Shown piece by piece: positions 46,101 through 59,154 of a DNA stretch of 64,000 nt (position 1 is its first letter; each line of letters starts with the position of its first letter). Source of the stretch: Sipunculus nudus. Lineage: Eukaryota; Annelida; Sipuncula; Golfingiida; Sipunculidae. Both the position numbers and the translations under genes were made by a program. The notes below the pieces were generated by a model that had not been told where the DNA came from, ran no database searches, and saw only the letters and a program-made list of their open reading frames with translations. Where the stretch lies: positions 67,337,916-67,401,915 of the forward strand of contig CM049315.1 of NCBI GenBank assembly GCA_026874595.1. Reading direction: 5' to 3'.

Positions 46101-49100
46101 AGACCTCCATGAAGCTAGTCAAATATACAGTTTCCTGATTCAGAGGCTTAATTGTACACTGATAAAAAAATACATCAGAGATTTTTTGTGGAAGTTACCA
46201 AAAATTTACAGTTTACAAACTCACAACTACATAAACAGGAAATGTATTTTGGCCAGAAAAGCTCTATGATTTCTGTGAAGATTCTAGAAATATATAATTT
46301 ACATCTACCAAAAGAGGCAAATCAAAGATATGTCCAAGAAAAGTACTTTTAACCATATTAGACCCCTCCAAACATCTATATCAAGCTAAATATAACTAAA
46401 TGATAAGCAACTGTTTCCAGTGATACATTACTGCCTAAATTTGACTTCTTTGAAACAGCTCAAATATAAAAGTTTCAAGAGGTGCAGCAATGAAATAGTT
46501 CTCATTTTCTAGAACATAATCTTTTACTGATGCTACAGATTAACAACAGGTATACACAGATGAGATGGCAGGTTATTTGTCCTGGAGATAATACTGTATA
46601 ATTAAGACTTCCATAAAGGAAAATCATTTTCCCTGAGTATGTTGAGACCAAAAATACTAGAATTTCTGTAAAACCTGTTGTGCTATGATTTTCTGTTTTC
46701 TGGGAGATTTTAGGAAAATCTACCAGTATATCAAATTTCAGCTTGTAAGTGACCGGAGCTAGTGGGATGAAGAAAACCAAGAGCATTGGTGGGACATCTT
46801 GGACAAGCCTGATAATAGTTAACTGGTATGCAGACAGCAGTCCCTTATTAGCAGCATGTCTGGAGGTAGTTAGTTGCAGCCGGCTGTGATGATGTTAACA
46901 GTAAACTTTTAACACTGTGGGGTCAGTCCAGCTAGAGGACCAAGGAGAGTTATTATAAGAGCAATGAGTGCAGAGGCTCATCAAACGAACATCTCTTCAC
47001 AGAAGGCACCACAGTGTGGACACGCACAATTCCTGATCCCAAGGACAAAAAGATATTGTGGTTTTCAGGATATAATGGAATCTGAGAGACTAAGAGGCCA
47101 CATGGGGGTGACCAGTTGTCACTCAGAATGCACAAGTCTTGCATTGATCTAGGCTTGAGGAGTCCCCAGGCTAAACAACAGTAGTTGCTTGTGGACCAGG
47201 TTCCACTGCCCAGGGGCTATCATATTTACACAATGGTATATGAATCATACCAGTCAAGTGGCTCCTCAATTAGTCACGTAGGTGCTCTTAAACAGACCCA
47301 ACATAAAAGTGTCCCCGGAAATCTTGTCAAAATATACTGTTCTACAGAATAAAGGGGCCGTTCCCCCTGCTGAGGGGCCTCCCCTTCTGGTAATGATAAT
47401 TTAATCTCCTTAGCAATTCAGTGGAGTTCTACACTCTATTGCCCAGTCATTAATTCAATCTACTCACTTAACCAACTTCGTCTCAGGGACTTGCTTAAGT
47501 AACTCCGAAACAGCAAGTATGCTGCATGCAGATATGGTAAAGAGAACTGAAAGGAAATCTGAAAATCTTATCAATTCTATGCAAATAATGGAATCTTAAG
47601 TTGCACACAGAAATCTTAAAGGAGATCTGGAAACTAAGTGTTCTATTTCTTCATAATATGTTATAAGATTTCTTCAATTAAAATGTTTCAAAAGAATTTC
47701 TGTTTTACATGCCAGTGACCAAGAAAACATTTTATTTAAATGCAACAAGTTTGAGTACAATACAGCATAATAATGATAGTCAGTAAAAAAAAAGTTTGTT
47801 TCATCTACACTGAGTGATAAAAGAAAATGTCTTATTCAATTCTGATGGAGTAATTCTTTGATTCAACTAAAATAAGCCCACAATGACTTGTCAGCCATAT
47901 TCTTATCTCCTACTGGAACATGCATCATACACAACTCTGGTTCTCAAAATATTTTGTTTATCCTAAAATTATTATTATCCCTTTTAATTACCTTCATTTA
48001 TTTAAACCTGATGTAAATTTAGTTTTGTTTCTTTTTTTAAACTGAAGACTGCAAATTGGTATACAAAAGAAAATATCAATGTCAGAAAATAAATCAAGTG
48101 CTCAGTACAGTCTTACAAAAGACATAACAATCCATTAACAAAACAAAAGATGGAATGTATATCCCGCATGTTTACTATTCATCAGACTTCATGGAGTGGT
48201 TCCATGAAATCTGCCAGTACCCACTAGATAATATTTGGCCCCGCTTGGCGAGTTATCCCGTGCAAACACATCACTTCCATAGCCCATATACCTGACTCTG
48301 CTCCCAAGAACAGTCGCCCGGTGTTGATTATTCTTCTCACAATATTTTTAACCCCAGGCCCATAGTAATGGCAATACTGGCACAGGGGACCATCTGGTAA
48401 AATTGTTTTTCTATAGGGTGCCACATAAATCCTACAGCTGTAGTAATGTGCAAAATGCAACACACCTTGCTCTACAGAATCAACACTTGTACAACAACAA
48501 TAATACCTTTAATATACCAGAGAGCAAGTTGTCTATTACAAAATGACATTCCATGCAAGACTTGTGTTTCACCAGCAGGATTTGCAACAGACATGATAAT
48601 GACTCAAATTTGTCATTGAACAGCTGCAACAACAGTGTTCTCAAACACTGAAATTGATCTTACCACTGTACTGGAAGATTCACAGACATTTATGGCTTTT
48701 AAACACCATCTGACCATAAAAGGTTAATGCCACTATTCATGACCTTTTGTAAATTACCAAATATGTAAATAATCCACACCTAATTAAATCCCAGCCTAAA
48801 ATAAAATTTTAAACACATACATACAGAATCACAGCAAAATAACTACTTCAAACTTGACTTTTAATTTTTTAAGGCATTTATTTTGCCCCATCACAATGTT
48901 ACTATGAGGATAATTGTGAACATATTTAATATTATTTTATTCTGAATGTGGTTATATGCTTTAAGAATATTAAACAATGGCCATCTTATAATCTGATTAT
49001 GGCAGCTAAGATGCTGTACTGCTCTAAATTAACTACTCTATACTACTCTTAATTAACATACAATTATTATCAATCACACCACAAGTGAAGGTTTCAAATC

Positions 49101-52100
49101 TTCCAGTTTTTTAAGGAATTAAAATGCAAGTTTAATCAACTTTTTGGTGAGCTTTTTAAAAATTTAAAAGAGATAATGTCTCTGCCAAACAACAGATGGC
49201 TGAATCATCCCCAGTTTACCAGTAATCCTGGCCAGAATCAGCTGTTCCCTTCTCTTCCACAACTAACTAGCTAAATATTTGGACACCTGCCACAAAACTC
49301 ACTCATGATGTGGCCTACTGTAACAAATATACTAGTGATGTATCAGACCGCCCTGCCGCATCTCTATTCATGCCCTGATTCCATGACTAACTGGCATATT
49401 CCATGGAAAATATTAATTTATCTACTTCAAAATCAATCAGTCTGAATTGTTTCATTATTACCTGCAACCACATGCTACAAACAAGAAAATAAAATTTTCT
49501 GTAAAATCTGTTTTTTTCATTCAGCATTATTTGCTCATTTGTTGGTTACATGATAAAATGTGTGGATTCTAAAGAGTATGAATAAAATGTCCGTACAACG
49601 TACAATCTTATGTGAATGCAAACATATTTTGGGGAACACCCCATATTAGGGACCGCCCAAATGGTGGAAGCCTGCACTCCTGAGAATGCATATTTCTAAT
49701 TATTCATCAAATGTGAAAGATCACATGCTGAGGCCACTCCCAAAAAAAAACTGAATTGTTCTACAGACCCTGACACCAAAAGTAAAAGGGGAGCTTTCTC
49801 CAATGGAGTTGTCTAACTAAAAGTCTAAATAAATTTCATAAAATTCTTTACAAAACCTGCAATATTCTGTAGTTTGTTTAAAATAAAAGTCAAGTTTGAT
49901 ACATCATTATTGCTGTTGCTGTGATCTGTATATGTGCACAGTAAACATCATCAAACTAAGACACTATTTGTGTAGAACTGTAACACGAAGCCACCATAGC
50001 CATCGTCCCCTGAATTTATGTTTGGACATGATACAATTTAATCAGGCTGATCACTTTCTCTCCAGGGCAGATCAGATTTGCTGACTTAGCAATTTTATCA
50101 AACTCCCCACCTTTCCCTGACCAATATGGTAGGGAATTCATCATATAGACACATGGTCTTTTCAAATATACATGTTCCTCAGATATATCATCTCAGGGCA
50201 TGTTCCTATATACTCAAATTTCCTGTCTGCTTCAATTCTCTGCGTCACCACCCCAGAGAACATTTGTAAGTTCTGCAGTCAGAAAGCTACAGCACCATTA
50301 GAAGCCACTCCTCTGATATTGTTTCTCTATTACCTCATAATTACGTCTGGTCTATGTGGGGCCACTTGATCAGGTGCGGATGTGACATACACAGTAATCC
50401 CCCATCAATGTTGCGGTTATGCAGGTTCTTTATGTAAATATCAGCTCTGACCAGTTTTATAACTCTCCGAGGAAATTAACTGCATACATATATGGGGCAC
50501 TGTGGCTTCAGTCCTTATGTATGAGAAAAAGAAGCGAGACCTTGAATTGGGAATTACTGCAAAGCAGATCCATAAAGTGTGATCTAGCGAGTGCAGCTTA
50601 AATTTAAATTCACTGTGATAAAATATTAATAGTCCTTTCTGGTTTTTTATGGACCAGCTCATCATAAGTTTCAGTTCTCTGTAGTGGAGAACATGTATCT
50701 AGTTTGATATTTATAAATTCTCAGTGCAGTTGGCATGATGTTCATTATTATAAGTTTGGGGATAATAGCATTTATTTAGCTTTCCTGAAGGATAAATAAT
50801 CTAACAACTGTCAAGTAGACAGCCTCCTCCACAATAAAATCTCTTTTTTCATAGCAAGCATTTATTACTGAGATCATTAAACATAATCTACAAGAGTTGA
50901 AACCTCAGGCAATATCATCCAATGGCAGACAAAACGTCTAACAACTCAGCTTTAATGCCTAGAAAACAAGTTCATGACTGCAATAATACTGTACCACAGA
51001 GCTGGTGTGCCATTAACCATTATCTCTCCGATACTGACAGTCATCAGAAATGCTTGGCTTAATTTCTGATGCACCATAAAGATTTTTTTTTTCACTAGGT
51101 CTTCCCTGTACAGTCGTGTGTATGGCATGATGTAAAAGGTAATCACATCCTCTAAATTAGCATCCTCTACAACTAAAATTTACCCTCTTTTGTAGTAAGG
51201 GATCTAATGATATCTTCGCACACATCAAATCAGAATTAATTACTTCCACTATGTGATAAGAAAAGGAATTAAAGAGAGAACTGTCCGTAAATCTTATAGA
51301 GGTACAATTCAGGAACAGAAACTAGACATCAGAAAGACTTGAGTAAAAAGAGGGCATCAAAATCACAGGTGACATCAGCAATCTGACAAATATTAAGTAG
51401 TTCAAAGTTACCTTTTACAAAATAAATACACTAATGCTACCTGACCTTTTTTTTGTTACTGAGGCACAAGCAGAAAGGTTAAAAATTTTATTGAACAACC
51501 ATTCATGCTATCAAGCATACAGATATATATTATGTTGTCACTTTTTTTGTACTTAGCATTTAATTGCGCAATATGGTGTAAAATAATAAAGATGCACTTA
51601 TAAATGACCAGTTGTCATATGGTAATAACTGTTTTATGTGCAGTGACTAAACATGGTGATCTCTCTGTAATAAACGGATGATGTCACAATGAAAATTACA
51701 TCACACCTCCTGGGGATAAAATAAAAGATACAGGTTTATTGTCCATTTCATCACTGACTTCGCAAGTTTGACCCCAATGTACTGAAAGCTGATACAGGCA
51801 TGTACAAGGTCTATGTTACCTATACCAACCAGCAGTGATATAGACCACCGCATGCATTACATCATGCATTGTATGGCACTAGCTGTGTATCTGCATAGTT
51901 GAATACATCTATGGTCAGTTAATAAATATAAATGTCATTAACTGTAAGTACGACCCAAATATAATATTTTGAAACAGAACTGTTAAATATAAAAGTCTAA
52001 TAACAATACTGGTAATGCACACTAATAATGTTATCAGAACTTTTACTAACCCCTCTCTGGAAATATTCCGTCCCCAGAATGCAAGGTAAATCAAGAGTCT

Positions 52101-52199
52101 GCTCGGTGACTGGGCAGAACCCACCACCACTCCCAAAGCATCAAAGTGAACACATCACACTAACAGGGCAACCTTTGTGATTGAACAAGAGCAAGATAT
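43121..52199. other. Long stretch without a supported gene
   Basis: Mostly A+T-rich. Intermediate-GC patches at about 44800-45190, 45840-46140, 46840-47250 and 48220-48470 are not obviously repetitive and could be conserved non-coding elements or exon remnants. The longest frames there (45842-46138 plus, 48224-48463 minus) have no domain and no consistent splice sites. Confidence 0.4.
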
Positions 52200-52388
52200 C
52201 AGAAGCGGATCCAGGGGGTCTGGACCCCCCCTTTTTCACCAAAAGCAACCTTTTTTAAGGGGTTTTAGACGTAATTTTGCGGCCTGGACCCCCCCTTTTC
52301 CAGACGTGATGACCCTTTTTTTTTAGGATTTTCATAAGACCTCCTGGGTTGGACCCCCCCTTTTCCTCAATCCTGGATCCTCCCCTTG
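52200..52388. mobile_element. Short MITE with GGATCC inverted ends, copy 1
   Basis: Left end CAGAAGCGGATCCAGG and right end CCTGGATCCTCCCCTTG are inverted matches. Flanks give ATAT on both sides, a possible short target duplication. Related copies lie at 55040-55140 and 58125-58291. Confidence 0.65.
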
Positions 52389-55039
52389 ATATTCTAACAT
52401 TTCAACAAGAAAACATATGTGGAACCGATCCGGTTTGTCCCTCAGCTCCCATGGAAGTAGCTGCAGATAAGGTTTTGAATGGACCTGTAGGAAATTCAAG
52501 AGAAACATGCTGTGAAACCATAGGCTGCATACACCCTGATATAATGGACAAATGGTCTGTCCGCTATAGAGGGATTTTACTGTACACATTTAAAGGAATG
52601 AATGAGTGTAGTATCAGACTTACCTTGTAAAATATGTCAAGGTCATCCATACTATTGATCCAACCCTTCAAGAGATGCATCAAAGGTGCAAGTATGGCGA
52701 GTCTTTTAAAGTGACTGCGTTTAGCTGGACTGCAGCAAGGGACCGTTATAAAGCTAGCTGCACTGGTCAGACCTGAGTAAGAACACTTTTATGTCTACTG
52801 GTACACTCCTCTGCTTCAAATGTTCTCAGTACATCAAATGTCATGTACCAAGTAAATAGTCGTAATGTCACAATGTACATACTGTGGTTGGCTTTGTATT
52901 GTAAACGCTGAAATTGGATCCTTTTTACTAGGCTTTGATTCATTAACATAATTATGTTCATGTCGGTCCTTCTTATAAAGTACGTATTAAGATTTTTTTT
53001 CTAGTTTATTCTGGCTTACGCAACACTCATAATTTTAGGCCACAACCCCAAGCAATGTCCCCAGGACAAGACCACAACCAGATGGTGAATTCTACAGCTC
53101 TCTGTATTAAAGCCCTGACCTCTGATGACACCTACATGATCCTACATTGTACATATACATATACATATGTACATATAGTTTTTTTTATATTTCATCCTAC
53201 TTCAAATTAACACTGTACTAATCAACAAAGAAAGTCAATTTAATCTTTTTAATATAATAAAAGAATTAAGCCTTTTTCCTGGATATGCAATAGAAATATC
53301 AAGATCTTCCACTATGGAAGAAAACATCACTTTTGGGAATTAAACCAGAAAAATAATAGTTATACATAACAGAACATGTAATATTCACTGAAGAACACAT
53401 TTCACAATTAATTATTATTAAGTTTTGTGACCACAGCTTTATTCATTTAAAATATAAAATGTTTGCTAGTTTAACCTTTTACAAATCTGTCAGTAATAAT
53501 TAAATCTGATATGTGTTCCTTTTTTTTAATAATATTACATGTTTAAGTATAATATCCATAACTGAATCTAAAGAACATAATGCCATGTGTAATTTAACCA
53601 TCCAAGAATGAATCCAAAGAAAATTATGTCATGTGCTTGACCATCAAAAATTGTTTTTATTTTGAAATGACAGCTTCTCTTTATAAACTACAACAGAAAG
53701 ACATTTTACTTTACAGACTTAAGAGATAATTAAATTAACTTTAGTTTATAAGTCTGGAATTCTTTAATAAAATTTAATTGTCAAGAGTTGTCTTGAAGAA
53801 AATTAAAACACAGCCTAAACAAGGATCAGCATAATTTTACTTAAAACAGCAATCAACTTAACCAGCTTAATCAGCTTTGCAGGCTTATCCCCTTCATATA
53901 ATCCCCTCTGTCTGGGCTCAGTGGAACACAAGCCTTCATGTGGTATTGAATTGATGAACGTGAAACACATGCTTGAAAAAAAACAAAATCACCTTTGTTT
54001 ATTCCATAAATTTAATTAAGATAAGACTATCCAATGCCTGGCCCTTTCAGTGCTGCTTTGCCAGTAAAACCACGCATCCTATTAATCACATCTGAGGGCA
54101 CGTCAAACTTGTTGCTTCATCACGCACTTTTTCCCTGTCTCGCATCTCACCTCCTTTCTGAGCAATTTAATTTTCGTTTCTTTGACAAGCAAGTATACAG
54201 CACATCTGCCTGTCACATTGTGCTAATTAGTTAAGACAATTAGATGTTCTACTGACTGACTTCAGTTGTCAACCTTTCAGTTACTTAACCCAGATATACT
54301 GGTTAAATCTAATATCGTAATCATAATTCCTGGAATCTCTGCATTGTTCTAGTCTATGTATATCATCTTTATCTCTATCTTATTCACTTTTACCTAACAC
54401 TGATTCTCAAGTTCTTCTATTATCTTTTCAATCATATTTTTATATTTTTAAATATTAATTTTCATATATTTAAATAGTTGTACTGAGTTCCCTAATTTTG
54501 GCTGATCTGTAAGAGTTTTTTCATATTTTTAGTGTTAAACCACTGCTCATGAATGACTTGTATTGGCACTGGACATACATGTTAAATTTTGTCTCTTTAA
54601 ATAAAGTTCATTATAATATCACTAATGATTATGACAAAACAACTTTCAAGGTCACATTGAAATAACATTAATTTTTACACAAAATTTGCTGTCAGGGTCC
54701 ATCTTTTTAACATGATATTGACAACACAAAATAGATATCATGTTCATAATTATTAATGATAAAAACAACATTGTTATCAAGATGGCTGCCAATGTCATAT
54801 TCATTTCTCTGATATCCTCAAAACTATACAGCTGTCAAGGTCATTGTAACTTTCTTAATGGTCCTAAAATCTTAATACGTATCGGTCAAATGTTATACTG
54901 ACATGTTTAGCAGTCCCACAAGGATCAGGTGTCTAAAATAAAATTGTTATTGCATCTTTAATGATGTATCACAAGAGCTCTCACATCACACTGTCATGGT
55001 GGGATAGTTACTATGCATGGATCTTTCTGAGATAAACCC
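52389..55039. other. Stretch without a supported gene
   Basis: A+T-rich. 54020-54240 is a GC-richer patch with TTAATCAC and CTAATTAG, possibly regulatory. No gene, RNA or array is seen. Confidence 0.4.
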
Positions 55040-55140
55040 CTCACTTTCTGGATGGATCACAGACCTTTTTTTGTGGTTTTCTCATAAGTCTTTTCCTAGG
55101 TTGGACCCTCCCCTTTTAAAAAACAATGGATCCGCCCCTG
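55040..55140. mobile_element. Short MITE with GGATCC inverted ends, truncated copy 2
   Basis: The right part (GTTGGACCCTCCCCTTTT...TGGATCCGCCCCTG) matches the other two copies. The left end is degraded or missing. Confidence 0.55.
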
Positions 55141-55953
55141 AATAATGGACATATTTTCACCACACAACCTGTTTCATTTAAGTGTTCTGCTTTAGAGTTC
55201 ATTAGTATCCGGTCACTGAATTAGATACATTAACATAGATAAGAACCATGTACATTCAATATCAATAACTACCTGAGCATTTTTCTAACTGCATCAGGTG
55301 GACAGTTTAATCAGTCATACAATATATCACACCCCAGTACAAAGTTAATCAAGTCAGCAGCGTGAAACCTGCCACAGTTCCACGGCAACCATGAAGAATA
55401 TGTGTCAAGTGCACAATATTATACTTTTTTTAAGTGCTACAGTTGAGCTAGGTTTTGTTATCGTGTTTACAAATCTTTTACACCAGACCAATTTTAAGGA
55501 TCAAATGTTGCCTTAGAACAAATATGCATTCCCTAAACCTGAAACATTCAGAGTATACCTACATGACCAGTCTCCAGTGTAGGCAAAAAAAAAAATCTAA
55601 TTATAAGTATCTCTTTATGTGGGACTTCTGTAGTTACTATTCTAAAGTAAACATGGCTTCATATACCAATGGGTGTACTGTATGACCTAACCAAGCACTG
55701 ACATTTGTACAATATCAACTTGTGGCTGCAAAGCTGATGCCTGCTGAAACAGTTCTGGAATTATTACTGCTGTCTGCCAAAGTTCGTTATATATCTCAGA
55801 GATATGACCATGTGATATTCTGAAACAGGTCGCACATTTTGGGCTCAAACACTCCATTGATATTACCATACCCTGACTTGTTACTATGACGACAACCTGA
55901 AAGGGACTATATTTTCACAGAAAGTGGAACCATAAGTTCATAATTCAAAAGAT

Positions 55954-55985
55954 AAACAAGGGACCATTGGGTCACAGTACTCAGT
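55954..55985 (+). repeat. Repeat head, ACAAGGGACC...GGGTCAC type
   Basis: AACAAGGGACCATTGGGTCA then CAGTACTCAGTTG, a diverged copy of the heads at 18728 and 32813. No hairpin tail is seen downstream before the element at 56347. Confidence 0.55.
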
Positions 55986-56346
55986 TGTCTATCAACTGGA
56001 CTTATTAAAGTAAAGAGATTGCACATTGTTGGTAGATAATTTTTTTTTATTCTTAGCATCTGCATTTTAACCCATATACTAAAGATGGACATGTCAATTT
56101 AAAGTGATCTGCACTCTATGGCATGTGTTTAAAAGCAAAAAATAACACCTGCATTTAAATTAAAACATAATTAATTCAGTTACTGTACCATTTAATATCA
56201 TAAGATGTTACCAGACATGCTTGCTCTTTATCTAACATAGTTCAGTTCCGAATTGTAATTTGGCCAAGTTCAGTTGACTACTATGCAAGACCAGATCTGA
56301 ACTGAGATTAAAGACTTTGATAAGGCATGATCCAGAAATGAAACAA

Positions 56347-57540
56347 AACTAGAATACGGGTAGTCAACAAGCGACTACGTGTATCCGCCTAAATCAGAGT
56401 GGAACGGGTGAAGTGAGGCATGGATTGAGTGGCAAGGGGAAATAGAGTGAAGTGTTGCATATTAGCATGGATGTCTGCAGCCAAATGGTGTATGTAGGTT
56501 GCGCCACCTACCACAAAATCCAGAAAGCCATCCAAGTTGTATACATATGCAAAATTTGAGGCAGATAAGTCAAAACACTATTTGTTTATGAGTGATTTTA
56601 ACCCGTGGCAGACAAACAGATGGACGCTGTGCAAAAATGGTTGAAGGTGGCGCCACCAGTTTTGCGTATGATAAAGAGCTATGTGAGAACTATACACATG
56701 CAAAACTTTGGCCTAATCGGTCAAACGTTTCCCAAGATATGAGCTTGGATGTCTGCTGCATAAACTAGAATGCCGGTGGTGCCACCTGTCATAAAATCAA
56801 GAGAGCTGTTGGGGATGTATAAACCTGCAAAATTTCAGGCAGATATGTCAAACCACTGTCGAGATATGAGTGATTTTATCCCATGGCAGACAAACAGATG
56901 GGAGCTGTGCAAAAATAGCTGCAGGTGGCGCCACCAGTTTTGTGTATGATAAAGAGCTATGTGAGATCTATACACATGCAAAATTTTGGCCCAATTGGTC
57001 AAACGGTTCCCGAGATATGAGCTTGGATGTCTGCAGCGTAAACGTGAATGTAGGTGGCACCACCTGTCATAAAATCAGAAAAGCTATCCAGGATGTATAT
57101 GCATGCCAAATTTCAGGTTAATTAGTCAAATCACTGCAGAGATATGAGTGATTTTAACCCAAGGCAGACGAACAGATGGACACTGTGCAAACATGGTTGC
57201 AGGTGGCGCCACCATTTTTTGTGTATGTTATAAAGCTCTCCAAGGGCTACATTTGTGCAAAAAAATTTTCCTGATCAGTCAAACGGTTCCCCGAGATAAG
57301 TGGGTTTATGTGTGGAAACAGACGCACAAAATGACGCAGAGTGCAGAGGAAAGGTCAGAGGTCCAAACAAAATCCGGGCACAGCAGTTCACATGCGACTG
57401 GAATATAATCCCGGGTTTCGTAAAATTCCGCCCAGCGGTTACGGAGGAGTTCTCCGGACACCTACGCCGCTGCCGCCGCGGCAGCGTGCAGCTGAAAACA
57501 TAGTATTAGCAAAACTCTGTTTTGGCGGATAGAAATATAA
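56347..57540. mobile_element. Helentron-like non-autonomous element with ~145/280-bp tandem core
   Basis: Left end AACTAGAATACG, a hairpin GTAGTC...GACTAC (56360-56378), then GTATCCGCC (56381-56389). Near the right end a CAAAAC...GTTTTG hairpin (57510-57524) runs into GGCGGATA (57524-57531), the inverse of the left site. The core has dimeric units of about 270-290 bp with GGTGGCGCCACC-type palindromes near 56645, 56777, 56933, 57052 and 57201. A GC-rich block at about 57425-57490 precedes the right end. CATAGTAT and AAATATAA near the 3' end are shared with the 35990-37980 element, so the two are related. Confidence 0.62.
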
Positions 57541-58124
57541 TATCAAAATTTTTGAACAGGTCTGACTATTCACTGCTGAGACAAAATGTTTCTCAATATC
57601 ATAATAAAGTATATTCACAAACAAACAGGAGAATTAAATACATTAAATCAGTCAAACTTTGCAGCAAAACATCATGTAAGAACAGTTACTTCTGATCTCG
57701 TCACACCCCACTTTCTTGTTACCAGCATCACATCCATCAACAGCACACCACTACCAACACATACAATGTTAATCTAATTAACACTTCAATTATAACCCTC
57801 TTGCGAATAACTCATACCATTGCTATATATGCTATTCCAGCTTTGTCATTTCGGTAAATTAATATCTGTCTGTATTGCATGTGATAGGGCAAACCTAAGC
57901 CCTCTGGCTTGTGCCCAAATCTTTTTGATACACTGTTCGTATACTTTCTTATCACTGTATGTTTCTTGCATTCTTATGTATCAATAAAATCTTTCAAACA
58001 AACAAAATCAAACAGATCTGGTCTACCAGACTAGATTTAGATCTGGCCTGAGACAAACAATCATTTTCTGCTCAATCTGAATGTTGTTGTCCAAAAGGCA
58101 TTTGTGATATTTTCTGCTAAAATA
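57541..58124. other. Unassigned stretch with a possible retroelement 3' tail
   Basis: Around 57880-58015, a segment ends in AATAAAATCTTT followed by CAAA-like repeats. This is how some non-LTR retroelement 3' ends look. No coding sequence lies upstream, so this is weak. Confidence 0.25.
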
Positions 58125-58291
58125 CAGTAGCAGATCCAGAGAGTGGGTCCAGGGGGTCAGAACCTTTCTTTCATGGATTTAAACCAATTTTTCTGGCCTA
58201 GACCACTCCCTTTCTGGATCTGAGGACCTTTCTTATTGAGGTTTTTTATAGGTTGGACCCTCCCCTTTCCAAATTCTTGGATCCACCCTTG
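58125..58291. mobile_element. Short MITE with GGATCC inverted ends, copy 3
   Basis: Left end CAGTAGCAGATCCAG and right end TTGGATCCACCCTTG are inverted matches. AAATA flanks it on both sides (58120-58124 and 58292-58296), a perfect 5-bp target duplication. It is non-coding. Confidence 0.7.
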
Positions 58292-58853
58292 AAATATCAC
58301 AACAAATTGTATCAATTCATCTATTTACAGTCATACACTTAAAATTAATGAAAGTCAACAACTATCAAGTTTCAACAATAATCAACATTTTGTGAGTGAA
58401 GATACAAAACAAATTACTTGTGAACAAGGGATCAGACAGATGTATTCAGACTGAATGTTAAACTAACATTACACATGTAAAATATCCCATGTTTCTGAAT
58501 CATGATCAGTTATCCTAATATATACTGTTACATACATGTATCATTCAATTTTAAAGATAGAACAGAGTGGATGCCATGATGTGGAGGGGGGGGGGCACCA
58601 ATGTAAGACAGGGTGACCAATCTTTATATAAGTGGGTTAAAAACAAACATGTAGTTCTAATTCATATCTATAAAAGTAGACACACAAGTAAAAGTCTTAA
58701 TTTTAAAGCCCACATTCATATTCCAGAGTCATTTTTTAATTCAAATAATTGGTTAGGATTACTCAAATTTGAGCAGTCCTTTGAGCTCCTTTCAGCTTGG
58801 TATGTAGCAGGGAAAATGCAGTTATGGCCATGGTAGACAGTGGGTAAACACAC

Positions 58854-59028
58854 CAGGGATATGGTTGCTGTGATGTTAAGGCCAGACGCTGCACAGCAAG
58901 CAGCTGCAGGGTGGAGGCCACACACAGGTTATAGCTCTCCTCTAGTTTGATCTCCATCTTCTTTGGGTGATGCAGGTAAAACGAGCTGATATCCAGCGAA
59001 GGTGGACATGTTGCTAGCTTGTAGGATT
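58854..59028 (-). CDS. Candidate host-gene exon, minus strand, protein not recognised
   Basis: On the minus strand an acceptor TTTTTATCACAG ends at 59029 and opens a frame of about 58 codons with animal-like codon use. The product has a Cys-Pro-Pro-Ser-Leu-Asp motif, a Phe-Tyr-Leu-His-His-Pro-Lys-Lys motif and then a Leu-rich, probably helical stretch. The donor is uncertain: CTG|GTGTGT at 58854/58853 is the best candidate, but earlier GT sites are possible. The frame joins that of the upstream 24-nt exon. I do not recognise the family; a conserved cytosolic protein is only a guess. Other exons of the gene were not found. Confidence 0.5.
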
Positions 59029-59130
59029 CTGTGATAAAAAGTGTTACATGTACTCACCTATAGATATAGGAACTCTGGGAAAGCCATGCAAGTCTTGCTA
59101 GTAGAATCCTTTAGCTGATAACAGACTCAC

Positions 59131-59154
59131 TCTTGCTGTTGGGATAGTCCAAGT
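59131..59154 (-). CDS. Candidate 24-nt microexon of the same minus-strand gene
   Basis: A strong acceptor (CCCTTTCTTGTTGCAG, ending at 59155) and a good donor (A|GTGAGT, from 59130) enclose 24 nt on the minus strand. In the phase required by the next exon it encodes Leu-Asp-Tyr-Pro-Asn-Ser-Lys plus split codons at each end. The intron to the 59028 exon is 102 bp. The reading phase, splice sites and protein-like content agree. The exon upstream of it was not located. Confidence 0.48.

Noticed and set aside
45842-46138. 98-codon plus-strand frame
   Set aside because: No domain, no codon bias and no supporting splice sites; more likely non-coding.
48224-48463. Minus-strand frame of 79 codons that looks fairly protein-like
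   Set aside because: A second minus frame over the same bases also looks protein-like, no family is recognised, and splice sites are not consistent.
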